Below, in pieces: positions 22,397 through 31,427 of a stretch of DNA of 38,306 nucleotides. How positions within the stretch are numbered: the first letter of the stretch is position 1; every line of letters starts with the position of its first letter. The position numbers and the translations under genes were made by a program. This DNA comes from an uncultured Bacilli bacterium. GTDB lineage: Bacteria > Bacillota_I > Bacilli_A > RF39 > UBA660. The stretch lies in NCBI GenBank assembly GCA_944358525.1, contig CALVRI010000009.1, positions 1-38,306 of the forward strand. Reading direction: 5' to 3'. Under the pieces are notes generated by a model, which worked only from the letters and a program-made list of their open reading frames with translations, was not told where the DNA came from and ran no database searches.

Positions 22397-24304
22397 ATGG
22401 CAAAATATGATGAACACTCAATAAAAATATTAGAAGGCTTGGAAGCTGTAAGAAAAAGACCAGGTATGTATATTGGATCAACCGATAAAAGAGGTCTTCA
22501 TCATCTAGTATGGGAAATTGTCGATAACAGTATTGATGAGGCAATTAACGGCTATGGTGATAAAATAAACATTACAATTCATAAGGATGGTAGTATTAGT
22601 GTTGAAGACTTTGGTAGGGGAATACCAACTGGAATGCATGAAAGTGGTAAATCAACCCCAGAGGTTATATACACAGTCTTACATGCTGGTGGTAAATTTG
22701 AAACATCAGGTTATAAAGTATCTGGTGGTCTTCATGGTGTTGGTGCTTCTGTAGTTAATGCTTTAAGTAAATGGATGGAAGTTAATATCAAAAGAGATGG
22801 GGAAGAATATTTTATTAGTTTTAAAAATGGTGGACATTTAGATAAACCATTAAAAAAAATAGGAAAAACAAACAAAACAGGTGTTAAAGTTAGATTTATG
22901 CCTGATGATGAAATATTTCAGGCAACCACCTTTTCTTTTTCAACCATATGTGAAAGAATGCAGGAAAGTGCTTTCTTATTAAAAAACATAACTATTGATG
23001 TTTATGATGAAATAACCGATAGAAAAGAATCATATCACTATGAAAAAGGTTTAAACTCTTTTGCTGAATACCTAAATACCGATAAAAAAGTCTTGCATAA
23101 ACCATATGACTTTCAAGGCCTGAAAGATGGTATAAATGTCGAAGTAGCTTTCCAATATACCGAAAGTTATTCCGAAAACATAATCTCATTTGTCAATAAT
23201 GTAAAAACATCAGATGGTGGTACTCACGAAGTGGGTTTTAAAACCGCTATCACAAGAGTATTTAATGACTATGCCAGAAATAACGGTTACTTAAAAGCTA
23301 AAGACAAAAATTTTGAAGGGCCAGATACTAGAGAAGGATTAACCGCCATTATAAGCTTGCAAATACCTGAAAAATTATTACAATTCGAAGGTCAAACCAA
23401 AGGTAAATTAGGTACTCCTCAAGCTAGAACCGTTGTTGACAGTATAACAACTGAACACATGCAATTCTTCTTAGAAGAAAACAAAGAAATAGCCACTAAA
23501 ATATTAGAAAAAATGGTTAAATCAAAACAAGTTAGAGAGGCTGCTAGAAAAGCTAGGGATGAAGCTAGAAATGGTAAAGGAAAAAATAGAAAAGAAAAAT
23601 CTATCAGTGATAAATTTACTCCGGCTCAAACTAAAAACCCTAAAATAAATGAATTATTTTTAGTCGAAGGAGATTCAGCAGGAGGTTCAGCTAAACAAGG
23701 AAGAGATAGAAAATTCCAAGCAATATTACCTTTAAGAGGTAAAGTAATTAACACAGAAAAAGCTTCTTTAACTGATGTTTTAGCTAACAATGAAATAAAT
23801 ACGATGATTCAGACAATCGGTGCAGGAATCGGAAGTGATTTTAAAATCGAAGACTGTAACTACGATAAAGTAATAATCATGACCGATGCTGATGATGATG
23901 GAGCTCATATTGCCATATTACTATTGACATTCTTCTATAGATTTATGAAACCATTAATTGAAAATGGTCATTTATATATAGCCATGCCTCCTTTATATGC
24001 TTTAAAAAATGGCAACAAAATATATGGATATGCTTGGGATGATGAAGGAGCCGAAGAAATTAGAAAACAAAACAAAATAAAATTAGAAAAACAAAGATAT
24101 AAAGGTCTAGGTGAAATGAATGCCGAACAGTTATGGGAAACAACAATGGACCCAAACAAAAGAAGTTTAATCAAAGTAAACTTAACAGATGCTGCTCTAG
24201 CTGAAAGAAGAGTCAGTGTATTAATGGGTGACAATGTTGAACCTCGTAAACAGTGGATAGAAGAAAACGTTGAATTTACACTCGAAGATAATTATGCAAA
24301 GTAG
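22397..24304 (+). CDS. parE: DNA topoisomerase IV subunit B
   Basis: ParE is the ATPase subunit of topoisomerase IV, which decatenates chromosomes. It has 635 aa. ATG 22397 is chosen because the protein begins AKYDEHSIKILEGLEAVRKR as in the family and GGTGATG precedes it; the upstream open frame covers the antisense RNA gene and a promoter. GHKL ATPase motifs are EIVDNSIDEA, DFGRGIPTGMH and GGLHGVGASVVNALS. The TOPRIM part has LVEGDSAGGSAKQGRDRKFQ, LPLRGKVINTEKA and TDADDDGAHI, ending with QRYKGLGEMN. ParE-type rather than GyrB-type by the DKRGLHHLVWEI region and by pairing with parC ten bases downstream. Confidence 0.96.
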   Translation: MAKYDEHSIKILEGLEAVRKRPGMYIGSTDKRGLHHLVWEIVDNSIDEAINGYGDKINITIHKDGSISVEDFGRGIPTGMHESGKSTPEVIYTVLHAGGKFETSGYKVSGGLHGVGASVVNALSKWMEVNIKRDGEEYFISFKNGGHLDKPLKKIGKTNKTGVKVRFMPDDEIFQATTFSFSTICERMQESAFLLKNITIDVYDEITDRKESYHYEKGLNSFAEYLNTDKKVLHKPYDFQGLKDGINVEVAFQYTESYSENIISFVNNVKTSDGGTHEVGFKTAITRVFNDYARNNGYLKAKDKNFEGPDTREGLTAIISLQIPEKLLQFEGQTKGKLGTPQARTVVDSITTEHMQFFLEENKEIATKILEKMVKSKQVREAARKARDEARNGKGKNRKEKSISDKFTPAQTKNPKINELFLVEGDSAGGSAKQGRDRKFQAILPLRGKVINTEKASLTDVLANNEINTMIQTIGAGIGSDFKIEDCNYDKVIIMTDADDDGAHIAILLLTFFYRFMKPLIENGHLYIAMPPLYALKNGNKIYGYAWDDEGAEEIRKQNKIKLEKQRYKGLGEMNAEQLWETTMDPNKRSLIKVNLTDAALAERRVSVLMGDNVEPRKQWIEENVEFTLEDNYAK

Positions 24305-24314
24305 GTGATAACAA

Positions 24315-26837
24315 GTGGAAGAAGCAGTAAAAAGAATATATGACTACTCATTAGAATACATTATGGGTGACAACTTTAGTAGATATGCTAAAGCTATTAT
24401 TCAAGATAGAGCCTTACCAGATGTCAGAGATGGTTTAAAACCTGTTCAAAGAAGAATTTTGTATGGAATGTATAAAGATGGAAATACCTATGATAAACCT
24501 ACAAAAAAATCAGCCAAAGCTGTTGGAAATATCATGGGTTTCTATCACCCACATGGTGATTCGAGTATCTATGATGCCTTAGTTAGAATGAGTCAGTGGT
24601 GGAAAAACAATCTATGTTATGTTGAAATGCAAGGTAATAATGGTTCCATGGATGGTGATGGAGCTGCCGCTATGCGTTATACCGAAGCAAGATTAACTAA
24701 AGTAGCTGGTGAGCTTTTAAGAGACATTAATAAAGACACGGTTTTAATGAGCTTAAACTATGATGATACTTTATTAGAACCAACCGTTTTACCAGCTAGA
24801 TTTCCAAACCTACTAGTAAATGGAGCCACCGGTATATCAGCTGGATATGCCACAAACATACCACCTCATAACCTAGGGGAAATAATTGATGCTACAATAA
24901 AAAGAATTGATAGTCCAAACTGTAGATTAGATAGTATTTTAGACATTGTCAAAGGGCCAGACTTCCCAACTGGAGGTGTTGCTGAAGGTTTAAAAGGAAT
25001 TAAAGATGCTTTTGAAACCGGTAAAGGTAAAATAAATGTTAGGTGTAAATATGAAATAACAGGTCCAAAATCTAAAAGACAAATAATCATATCAGAAATT
25101 CCTTACGAAGTAAACAAAGCAGCTTTAGTTAAAAAAATTGATGAAATTAGAATAGAAAAGAAAATTGAAGGAATATCTGAAGTTAGAGATGAAACCGATA
25201 GAAACGGACTTCAAATAGCCATTGATTTAAAAAAAGATGCTAACGAAGATTTAATTATCAATTACTTACTTAAAAATACTGATATGATGATTTCCTATAA
25301 TTACAATATGGTGGCTATTGTAAATCGTAGACCAATGGTTTTAGGTATACTTCAAATACTAGATGCCTATATAGCCCACCAAAAAGAAGTAATTACAAGA
25401 AGAACAGAATTTGATTTAAAAGTAGCTCAAGCTAGAATGCACATTTTAGAAGGTTTGATAAAAGCATTATCTATTTTAGATGAAGTAATTAGAGTAATTA
25501 GAGCTTCAAAAAATAAAGCTAATGCTATTGAAAACTTACAAACAGAGTTTGATTTCACCAAAGCTCAAGCTGAAGCTATCGTTAATTTACAATTATATAA
25601 ATTAACAAACACTGATGTTACAGAACTTGAAAAAGAAATGGAAGAAAAAAAGAAAGAAATAGCCATTTGGACAAGTATCTTAGAAAACGAAGAAGCATTA
25701 AAACATGTTATGAAAACTGAACTTAAAATGATTAAAAAAGAATATGCTACCCCAAGAAAAACTGAAATAAAAGATGAAGTAACTGAAATAAAAATTGACA
25801 CTACATCTTTAATTCCAAAAGAAGATTGTATTGTTGTTCTAACAAATGAAGGTTACGTTAAACGTGTATCACTTAGAAGTTATGCCGCTTCTAATAATGA
25901 TGAAACTGGTTTAAAAGACAAAGATTTTAAAACAGCTGTATACGAAGCTAGCACCATGGATACTTTACTCTTATTCACATCATTAGGTAATTTCCTTTAC
26001 GTTCCAGTCTATGAATTACCAGATCAAAAATGGAAAGACATGGGTAAACACATCAGTAACATAATTAAAATTAGTAGTGATGAAGATATTATCGCATCAT
26101 TCTTAACTAAAGATTTTAAAGAAAATGTAAACTTCTTATCATTTACTAAAAACGGTATGGTTAAACAAACAAACATCAAAGATTTAAAAGTTCAAAGATA
26201 CTCAAAACCAATAACCTTAATGAAATTAAAACCAAAAGATAAAGTAGTATCTGTCACTAAAGCAAAAAAAGAAGTTTTAGTCGCATCTCATAATGGACTT
26301 GCCTTAAGATATTTAACCGAAGAAATACCTTTAACTGGTTTAAGAGGTAGTGGTGTTAAAGCTATCAACCTAAAAGATGATTATGTTATCAGTGGACAAT
26401 CATTTAACGAAGCTGAATATGCTTTATTCATAACCAATAAAGGCACCGGTAAAAGAGTAAAATTAAGTGAATTCGATATCATGTCAAGAGCACGTAAAGG
26501 ATTGCTTGCTATAAGAGATGTTAAAACAAATCCTTATAAATTAATATCCGCTTTAGTTATTAATCATAAAAGTGAAATTGGTATTTTAACTGATGAAATA
26601 ATCTACCATAAATTATCTGAATTTCCAATCTGTGACCGCTATCAGACTGGTACAACTATAACTAAAGATAAAATCAAAAAAGTATTTTTAGAAACAGATT
26701 TAATAACATCTAAAGATTTAGAAAAAGCATCAGAACATTTAGAAGAAACTCCAAAAGAAGAAAAACAAATATCTTTAGATCAAATTGATAAACAGATTTT
26801 AACTATTGATGATTTTCTAGATGATTTTGACAAATAA
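24315..26837 (+). CDS. parC: DNA topoisomerase IV subunit A
   Basis: ParC is the DNA-breaking subunit. It has 840 aa and starts at GTG 24315 behind AGGTGAT, ten bases after the parE stop. Landmarks are DRALPDVRDGLKPVQRRIL at the N-terminus, HPHGDSSIYDALVRMSQ (quinolone-resistance region with wild-type-like Ser and acidic residue), and the catalytic Tyr in AAMRYTEARLTK. A coiled-coil-rich tower region and C-terminal beta-pinwheel blades follow (NEGYVKRVS, KNGMVKQTNI, NKGTGKRVKLSEF). The acidic tail is longer than the last blade needs. Confidence 0.96.
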   Translation: MEEAVKRIYDYSLEYIMGDNFSRYAKAIIQDRALPDVRDGLKPVQRRILYGMYKDGNTYDKPTKKSAKAVGNIMGFYHPHGDSSIYDALVRMSQWWKNNLCYVEMQGNNGSMDGDGAAAMRYTEARLTKVAGELLRDINKDTVLMSLNYDDTLLEPTVLPARFPNLLVNGATGISAGYATNIPPHNLGEIIDATIKRIDSPNCRLDSILDIVKGPDFPTGGVAEGLKGIKDAFETGKGKINVRCKYEITGPKSKRQIIISEIPYEVNKAALVKKIDEIRIEKKIEGISEVRDETDRNGLQIAIDLKKDANEDLIINYLLKNTDMMISYNYNMVAIVNRRPMVLGILQILDAYIAHQKEVITRRTEFDLKVAQARMHILEGLIKALSILDEVIRVIRASKNKANAIENLQTEFDFTKAQAEAIVNLQLYKLTNTDVTELEKEMEEKKKEIAIWTSILENEEALKHVMKTELKMIKKEYATPRKTEIKDEVTEIKIDTTSLIPKEDCIVVLTNEGYVKRVSLRSYAASNNDETGLKDKDFKTAVYEASTMDTLLLFTSLGNFLYVPVYELPDQKWKDMGKHISNIIKISSDEDIIASFLTKDFKENVNFLSFTKNGMVKQTNIKDLKVQRYSKPITLMKLKPKDKVVSVTKAKKEVLVASHNGLALRYLTEEIPLTGLRGSGVKAINLKDDYVISGQSFNEAEYALFITNKGTGKRVKLSEFDIMSRARKGLLAIRDVKTNPYKLISALVINHKSEIGILTDEIIYHKLSEFPICDRYQTGTTITKDKIKKVFLETDLITSKDLEKASEHLEETPKEEKQISLDQIDKQILTIDDFLDDFDK

Positions 26838-26849
26838 AGGAGACTTTTT

Positions 26850-27476
26850 ATGGATAAAGAAACCTTTGAAAAATATATAGCCATATATGATGAAGCCTTG
26901 CATAATGGTGGTTTGAATAAATACTATAATATAGATTCAAAAAATGAACTAGAATTATTAAAAGAATTAGACAAAAACAATTCTACAATATTAAAAACTT
27001 CTTTAGGTAATCTTTTAAATAATATATCTTATTTAGAAAAAGTACCTTTAGAACACATAAAAACTATAGTTGAGGTTAATAATTCTCATTTTTATCCACC
27101 ATTAGATATTGAAGGTTATAAACAAATTATCCAAAAAAATTATTTATCAAAAATCACTATCACCATAACCTTTAAAAAAGTCGACAAATATAACAACATA
27201 TATGTATTTGATATAAGTTTCTGCTCATCAATTGATTTAAATAGTTTAGACTTTGAAGATAATTTAGTAACCAAAATAATTGATGACAAAGAACCAACAA
27301 GTGTTTTGCTTATAAACAAAAATCTAGAAGACATCCCATTAACTATAACTTTAAGAACTTTTGATGATGTCTATTATAATTCATTTAGTGAAGATAACTT
27401 AAGTACTTTTTATAAAGCAATTACTAACTGTTTTAATAAAAACAAAATTAAAAAACTTTCAAAACCGCTTAAATAA
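26850..27476 (+). CDS. Hypothetical cytoplasmic protein, 208 aa
   Basis: It starts at ATG 26850 after AAGGAG, 12 bases after parC, so it probably belongs to the parE-parC transcript. It has no signal peptide or membrane segment. It looks like an alpha-helical N-terminal half (ELELLKELDKNNSTILKTSL) and a beta-rich C-terminal half (KITITITFKKVDKYNNIYVF). I do not recognise the family. A terminator overlaps its last codons. Confidence 0.75.
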   Translation: MDKETFEKYIAIYDEALHNGGLNKYYNIDSKNELELLKELDKNNSTILKTSLGNLLNNISYLEKVPLEHIKTIVEVNNSHFYPPLDIEGYKQIIQKNYLSKITITITFKKVDKYNNIYVFDISFCSSIDLNSLDFEDNLVTKIIDDKEPTSVLLINKNLEDIPLTITLRTFDDVYYNSFSEDNLSTFYKAITNCFNKNKIKKLSKPLK

Positions 27477-27488
27477 GGCGGTTTTTTT
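27461..27488 (+). terminator. Terminator of the parE-parC transcript
   Basis: AAAACCGC (27461-27468) pairs with GCGGTTTT (27478-27485), followed by further T residues. Confidence 0.9.
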
Positions 27489-27504
27489 GCGGAAATTTCT
27501 AAAT

Positions 27505-27547
27505 AAAAAAGGAAATAAAAAATAAATGTCGTATGTTTATATATAGA
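27505..27547 (+). promoter_or_regulatory. Conserved 43-bp element, copy 2, upstream of Rpn-family gene
   Basis: AAAAAAGGAAATAA (27505-27518), seven variable bases, then the same 22-bp block as at 12592-12613 (27526-27547). Only the seven-base spacer differs between copies. It lies 11 bases before the ATG, as in copy 1. Confidence 0.7.
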
Positions 27548-27558
27548 AGGGAGCAAAT

Positions 27559-28464
27559 ATGATAAAATTAAATAATAATTTCTTTAAAAAATTAGATAAA
27601 GACTTAACTCTTATTCCTCTGACATATGACCGAGCTTTCAAAAAAATATTTGAATATAATATAGATATATTGAGATATTTGCTAAAAGAAATTATGCCAA
27701 TACCAATAGATGATAATTGCAAGATTACTGTTTTAGATAGTGAACTTCCAGTAGAAAACAAAAAAGAATCAAATAAGATAATAGATATATATGTTGTCTT
27801 AGATGGCAAAAAATACGTCGATATCGAAATGAATAGAAGCAAATTTGAATATGTTTTAGAGCGCAATATAAAGTATCAAAATAAATTATTAAGCCTGCTT
27901 TTGGAAAGAGGAGAAAAACTTAATACTTTAAAAGAAAAACAGTTATATCAAATCAATTTAAATGCTCACCCAGATGAAGAAGTATTAGATGATATAATTG
28001 TATATTATGGAATAAAAACTCATAAAATATATTCTAAAAATGAGTGCATGGTTGTTAAAAGTCTTGAAAGGTATAGAGATTTATATTATAATGAAAATGA
28101 AAGAGGCAAAGATGTCATATGGCTTACGGCATTAACTTCTAGAACATTTAGTGAACTATATAAATTAGTAAGTCAAATCCTTCCAGAAAAAGAAGTTAAA
28201 ATATTAATGGAGGCGGCGATAAGTATGAGTAAAGATAAATTTGTCCTGCACGAATGGCAAAAAGATAAGTTAGATAAACTTGTTATAGACACCGCAAAAG
28301 ATAAAGGAATCGAAGAAGGAAAAAGCATTGGTAGGCAAGAGGGAATTAAGGAAAATACTACCCAAATAACTAAAAACTTACTTAAAGAAAATGTTGATAT
28401 TGAAACCATTTCAAAAGTCACTGGTCTAACTAAAGAAGAAATTAAAAACCTAGAAGAAAAATAG
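27559..28464 (+). CDS. Rpn-family PD-(D/E)XK nuclease / transposase-like protein 2
   Basis: This 301-aa protein has the N-terminal TYDRAFKKIFEYNIDILRYLL segment, then NKIIDIYVVLDGKKYVDIEMN, which gives the Asp and Glu-x-Asn of the PD-(D/E)XK core (usual IEMQ). A family-type tail has a KGIEEGKSIGRQEG repeat and an HTH-like end (IETISKVTGLTKEEIKNL). It is only distantly similar to the copy at 12625-13512, so the pair is not a recent duplication even though their upstream elements are almost identical. Ribosome site AGGGAG precedes ATG 27559. It converges on an XRE gene. Confidence 0.8.
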   Translation: MIKLNNNFFKKLDKDLTLIPLTYDRAFKKIFEYNIDILRYLLKEIMPIPIDDNCKITVLDSELPVENKKESNKIIDIYVVLDGKKYVDIEMNRSKFEYVLERNIKYQNKLLSLLLERGEKLNTLKEKQLYQINLNAHPDEEVLDDIIVYYGIKTHKIYSKNECMVVKSLERYRDLYYNENERGKDVIWLTALTSRTFSELYKLVSQILPEKEVKILMEAAISMSKDKFVLHEWQKDKLDKLVIDTAKDKGIEEGKSIGRQEGIKENTTQITKNLLKENVDIETISKVTGLTKEEIKNLEEK

Positions 28465-28496
28465 TAAGATTAAACACTAACTAATCTTACTATTTT
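28458..28496. terminator. Bidirectional terminator between Rpn 2 and XRE 2
   Basis: AAAATAGTAAGATTA (28458-28472) and TAATCTTACTATTTT (28482-28496) form a perfect 15-bp stem with A and T runs at both feet; it contains or touches both stop codons. Confidence 0.92.
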
Positions 28497-28929
28497 AATT
28501 TCTCCCAGTTAAATAATCGATAGAAATATTAAAAATAATCGATAAATTAAATATAAATTCTAAAGGGATAGCTCTATCATTATGTTCATAACTACTATAT
28601 GTTCTTTGTGGGATATTCAGCATCCTTGCAAGTTGCTCTTGTGACATACCTTTTTCTTTGCGAACTTTTAAAATCCTTTTCGCACATTCCTTCTCATCAA
28701 AATCTTTATAATAATTTAAACTTTTTTTATCTGCAATATTTAATAAATAATCTAAATTTAAATTAAAATAATTCGCAAATCTTACAGCTACATAAATTGG
28801 CATCGCACTTCTTCCGTTTTCATAATTTCCGTATGTATCCTCAGAAATATTTAATAATGAACTCATTTTTTTCTGTGACAAATCATTATCGATCCTAATA
28901 TCATGAAATTTTTTAAGACTAAATACCAT
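28495..28929 (-). CDS. XRE-family regulator with two HTH domains (copy 2)
   Basis: This 144-aa protein starts at ATG 28929 behind GAGGTGG. It has two Cro/CI-type HTH domains: about residues 6-65 (LSQKKMSSLLNISEDTYGNY, ending LDYLLN) and 80-142 (MSQEQLARMLNIPQRTYSSY, ending IDYLTG). Same architecture, length and orientation as 13538-13999. TTTATATAGAGG in its own upstream region (28947-28936) resembles the end of the 43-bp element ahead of the Rpn genes, which would allow one regulator to act on both. Confidence 0.85.
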   Translation of the reverse strand: MVFSLKKFHDIRIDNDLSQKKMSSLLNISEDTYGNYENGRSAMPIYVAVRFANYFNLNLDYLLNIADKKSLNYYKDFDEKECAKRILKVRKEKGMSQEQLARMLNIPQRTYSSYEHNDRAIPLEFIFNLSIIFNISIDYLTGRN

Positions 28930-28972
28930 AATTCCACCTCTATATAAATTGTAAATGGTATTTTTTTATCGA

Positions 28973-29001
28973 TTGATTTTTCCGCAATAATGTGCTAAAA
29001 T
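28973..29001 (+). promoter_or_regulatory. Promoter of the beta-helix surface protein
   Basis: TTGATT (28973-28978), 17 bases, TAAAAT (28996-29001). Confidence 0.7.
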
Positions 29002-29024
29002 TAAAAATAATAGAGGTAGAAATT

Positions 29025-30095
29025 ATGAGAAGAATTGGAAGACATAAAAGAAATAAACAAAAGCAGATTATTATAGTATCCACTATAAGTTTACTATTAC
29101 TTTTAACCATAGGTTATGCGGCCTTTAGTACTAATTTAAGTTTAACTGCCAAAGGCAATATTGAGCCTAGAAAAGATTTATATGTTTCAGCAATTGGTAG
29201 TGATGAAACCGGTAATGGAACAAGAAATAAACCTTATCAAACTATTAATAAAGCATATGAAGTGGCCGAAGATACCGCAACTATTAATATCTTAACTGAT
29301 TTAACAATCGATAAGGAAGCCAGTTTCAATGAAAAAAACATAACTATTCAAACTGCCTCAGGAATTAATACAGTAACACTCAGTAGAGGAACATCTTATA
29401 AAGGTGCACTTCTATCACAGTATAGGGGAGAACTTACTATTCAAAATCTTGTTATTGATGGTAGACAATTGGAAGCAGAATTCTCACTCATAAGTGCTAA
29501 TTTTAGTACTGTAAATTTAAAAAACGGTACAGTTATTCAAAATAATATTGACATAGAAGACCACGGCGGTGGATGTGTTTTTTTTGATTGCACAGTCACA
29601 ATAGATGGAACTAAATTTTTAAATAACACTGCTATGCACCAACCAGGTGGTGGTGGTGGGGCCTTCATATCTCGTCGCTCAAATGTAACAATAAATAGTG
29701 GCGAATTTATTGACAATGTTAGTAAATATTCAACAGGCGGAGCTATCTTTTTTGGTGATGATGGATATAAATTAACTATTAATAATGGTACATTTCAAAA
29801 TAATAGTGCACCGCGAGGAGGATTTATAACTATAGCTTCTGGCGAATTAGAAATTAATGGTGGAGAAATATCTAATAATACTGCTTCAGTAATAGGAGGA
29901 GCTATATATGTTTATTCATTAAATGGTGATGTAAACAATGGCTATGCCACCTTAACAATTAAAAATGGGTTTATTACCAATAATACCGCAGCTACAAATG
30001 GTGGTGGAATTTATATAGTAAAAGGCAATGTATATAATTATGTAAGTGGAACAATCACAAACAACACCCCAGATAATGTATATATTCAAAGCTAG
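29025..30095 (+). CDS. Membrane-anchored parallel beta-helix surface protein
   Basis: This 356-aa protein starts at ATG 29025, with GAGGTAG upstream; the in-frame ATG 28992 overlaps the promoter. The N-terminus is basic (RRIGRHKRNKQKQ), then a hydrophobic segment ending IGYAAFSTNLSL. That ending resembles signal sequences of TasA/camelysin-type fibre proteins processed by SipW, and it recurs at 34707-36353. From about residue 50 short beta-helix rungs repeat (GTFQNNSA, GEISNNTASVIGGAIYV, GFITNNTAATNGGGIYI), the pattern of pectate-lyase-like and polymorphic-outer-membrane-type repeats. No catalytic site is evident. A terminator follows. Confidence 0.82.
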   Translation: MRRIGRHKRNKQKQIIIVSTISLLLLLTIGYAAFSTNLSLTAKGNIEPRKDLYVSAIGSDETGNGTRNKPYQTINKAYEVAEDTATINILTDLTIDKEASFNEKNITIQTASGINTVTLSRGTSYKGALLSQYRGELTIQNLVIDGRQLEAEFSLISANFSTVNLKNGTVIQNNIDIEDHGGGCVFFDCTVTIDGTKFLNNTAMHQPGGGGGAFISRRSNVTINSGEFIDNVSKYSTGGAIFFGDDGYKLTINNGTFQNNSAPRGGFITIASGELEINGGEISNNTASVIGGAIYVYSLNGDVNNGYATLTIKNGFITNNTAATNGGGIYIVKGNVYNYVSGTITNNTPDNVYIQS

Positions 30096-30119
30096 AAGAT
30101 AATATTTGTCTTCTTTTTT
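30094..30119 (+). terminator. Terminator after the beta-helix gene
   Basis: AGAAGA (30094-30099) pairs with TCTTCT (30109-30114), followed by further T residues; the stem overlaps the TAG stop. Confidence 0.65.
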
Positions 30120-30144
30120 CATACAATTAAAAGGAGGCGATAAA

Positions 30145-30735
30145 ATGTATAATGTCATACCACTTCCTTATTCATATAATGCCCTAGAACCTATAATCGA
30201 TGAAGAAACAGTAAATATTCATTATAATAAGCATCATAAAAAATATGCTGAAAACCTAAACAATCTCATAAATAAAAAAATTCCCCTTGAACAAATTCCC
30301 AAAAGAATAGAGGAATTCCCCCTAAAAGATAGAGGACAAATATTGTATAATGCTGGAGGTGTATTAAATCACAATTTATATTGGCAAAGTCTAAATAAAA
30401 ATCCAACATTACCTAAAGGCAAACTTTTAAATAAAATAAATAATGACTATGGAAATTTTGACAACTTTAAAAAAGTTTTTATAAACAAATCTAAAAATCT
30501 AGTTGGCTCTGGATATACCTTTTTAGTAACTGATAATAATGGAAATCTAACTATTATGAATTTACCAAATCAAGAAACTCCATTATCCTATGATTTAACT
30601 CCACTTTTTACCATTGACCTTTGGGAACATGCCTATTACTTAAAATATAAAAACAATAGAAATACATATATTGAAAACATTTGGGATAAAGTAAACTTTG
30701 ATCATGCCAGTAACTTATATGAAAATTTATTCTAA
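30145..30735 (+). CDS. Fe/Mn superoxide dismutase
   Basis: The enzyme dismutates superoxide to oxygen and hydrogen peroxide. ATG 30145 has AAGGAGG upstream, and the protein begins MYNVIPLPYSYNALEPIIDEET, as in the family; an upstream in-frame ATG at 30106 lies in the preceding terminator. It has 196 aa, slightly short. The four metal ligands are present: His in NIHYNKHHKKY, His in GGVLNHNLYW, and Asp and His in the signature DLWEHAYYLKY. It has no signal peptide. Whether iron or manganese is used cannot be told from the sequence. Confidence 0.93.
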   Translation: MYNVIPLPYSYNALEPIIDEETVNIHYNKHHKKYAENLNNLINKKIPLEQIPKRIEEFPLKDRGQILYNAGGVLNHNLYWQSLNKNPTLPKGKLLNKINNDYGNFDNFKKVFINKSKNLVGSGYTFLVTDNNGNLTIMNLPNQETPLSYDLTPLFTIDLWEHAYYLKYKNNRNTYIENIWDKVNFDHASNLYENLF

Positions 30736-30776
30736 AACTTAAATAAGTACATATATTTTTATAGGAGGGGATAAAC

Positions 30777-31427
30777 GTGAGAAAAATAATACCATTTAAA
30801 AAAGATATTGAGTTTGAAACTAATATTGCTGAAATAAGTAGTATTTCACTCGAACATACCTTAAAATTAAAAGAAGAAAATTTAGTATCAGGTGAGTTCA
30901 TTGTAAGTGGCACATACAAAATAACTGAAGCTAGTTTAAATGTCGATCCATTTGAGTATAAATTACCATTTGATATTAGTATTGATAAAAAATACGACAC
31001 TACAAATATAGATGTCGACATAAATGATTTTTATTATGAAATCATTAATAATCAGATGTTAGAAGTCAATATTGAAGTCGTTTTAGAAGGCTTAGAAGAA
31101 AAATCAGAAGAGGAGGAGAGAATCTTGACTGAAGAGAAAATTGAAACTTTAAATGAAAATGAAGAAGAAACAAACCAAAAAGAAACAAACATCCAAGAAA
31201 ATACCGAGGAAAATAGAGAAATAGATACCAATGTAAAATCAATCTTTAATGATTTAGATGAAAACGAAAGATATTCAATTTATAAAGTTCACATAGTTAC
31301 TGAAAATGATACTACTGAAAGCATCATTAGCGAATATGATATAACTAGAGAAGAATTAGAAGCATATAATGATTTAACAGATTTAAAGATAGGTGATAAA
31401 TTAATCATTCCATCTCATGAAGATTAA
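30777..31427 (+). CDS. SpoVID-like protein with C-terminal LysM domain
   Basis: This 216-aa protein starts at GTG 30777 behind AGGAGGGG. Residues 1-105 follow the SpoVID N-terminal domain: SSISLEHTLKLKEENLVSGE, then LPFDISID, then DINDFYYEIINNQMLEVNIE and VVLEGL. A Glu/Asn-rich acidic linker (about 108-150) leads to a LysM domain at about 168-213 (YKVHIVTENDTTESIISEYD, ending IGDKLIIPS). In Bacillus, SpoVID directs coat encasement of the forespore and sits beside ysxE; here the next gene is a YsxE/CotS-like kinase fold. It overlaps that gene by 11 bases. This suggests spore-former ancestry or a reused envelope module. Confidence 0.75.
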   Translation: MRKIIPFKKDIEFETNIAEISSISLEHTLKLKEENLVSGEFIVSGTYKITEASLNVDPFEYKLPFDISIDKKYDTTNIDVDINDFYYEIINNQMLEVNIEVVLEGLEEKSEEEERILTEEKIETLNENEEETNQKETNIQENTEENREIDTNVKSIFNDLDENERYSIYKVHIVTENDTTESIISEYDITREELEAYNDLTDLKIGDKLIIPSHED

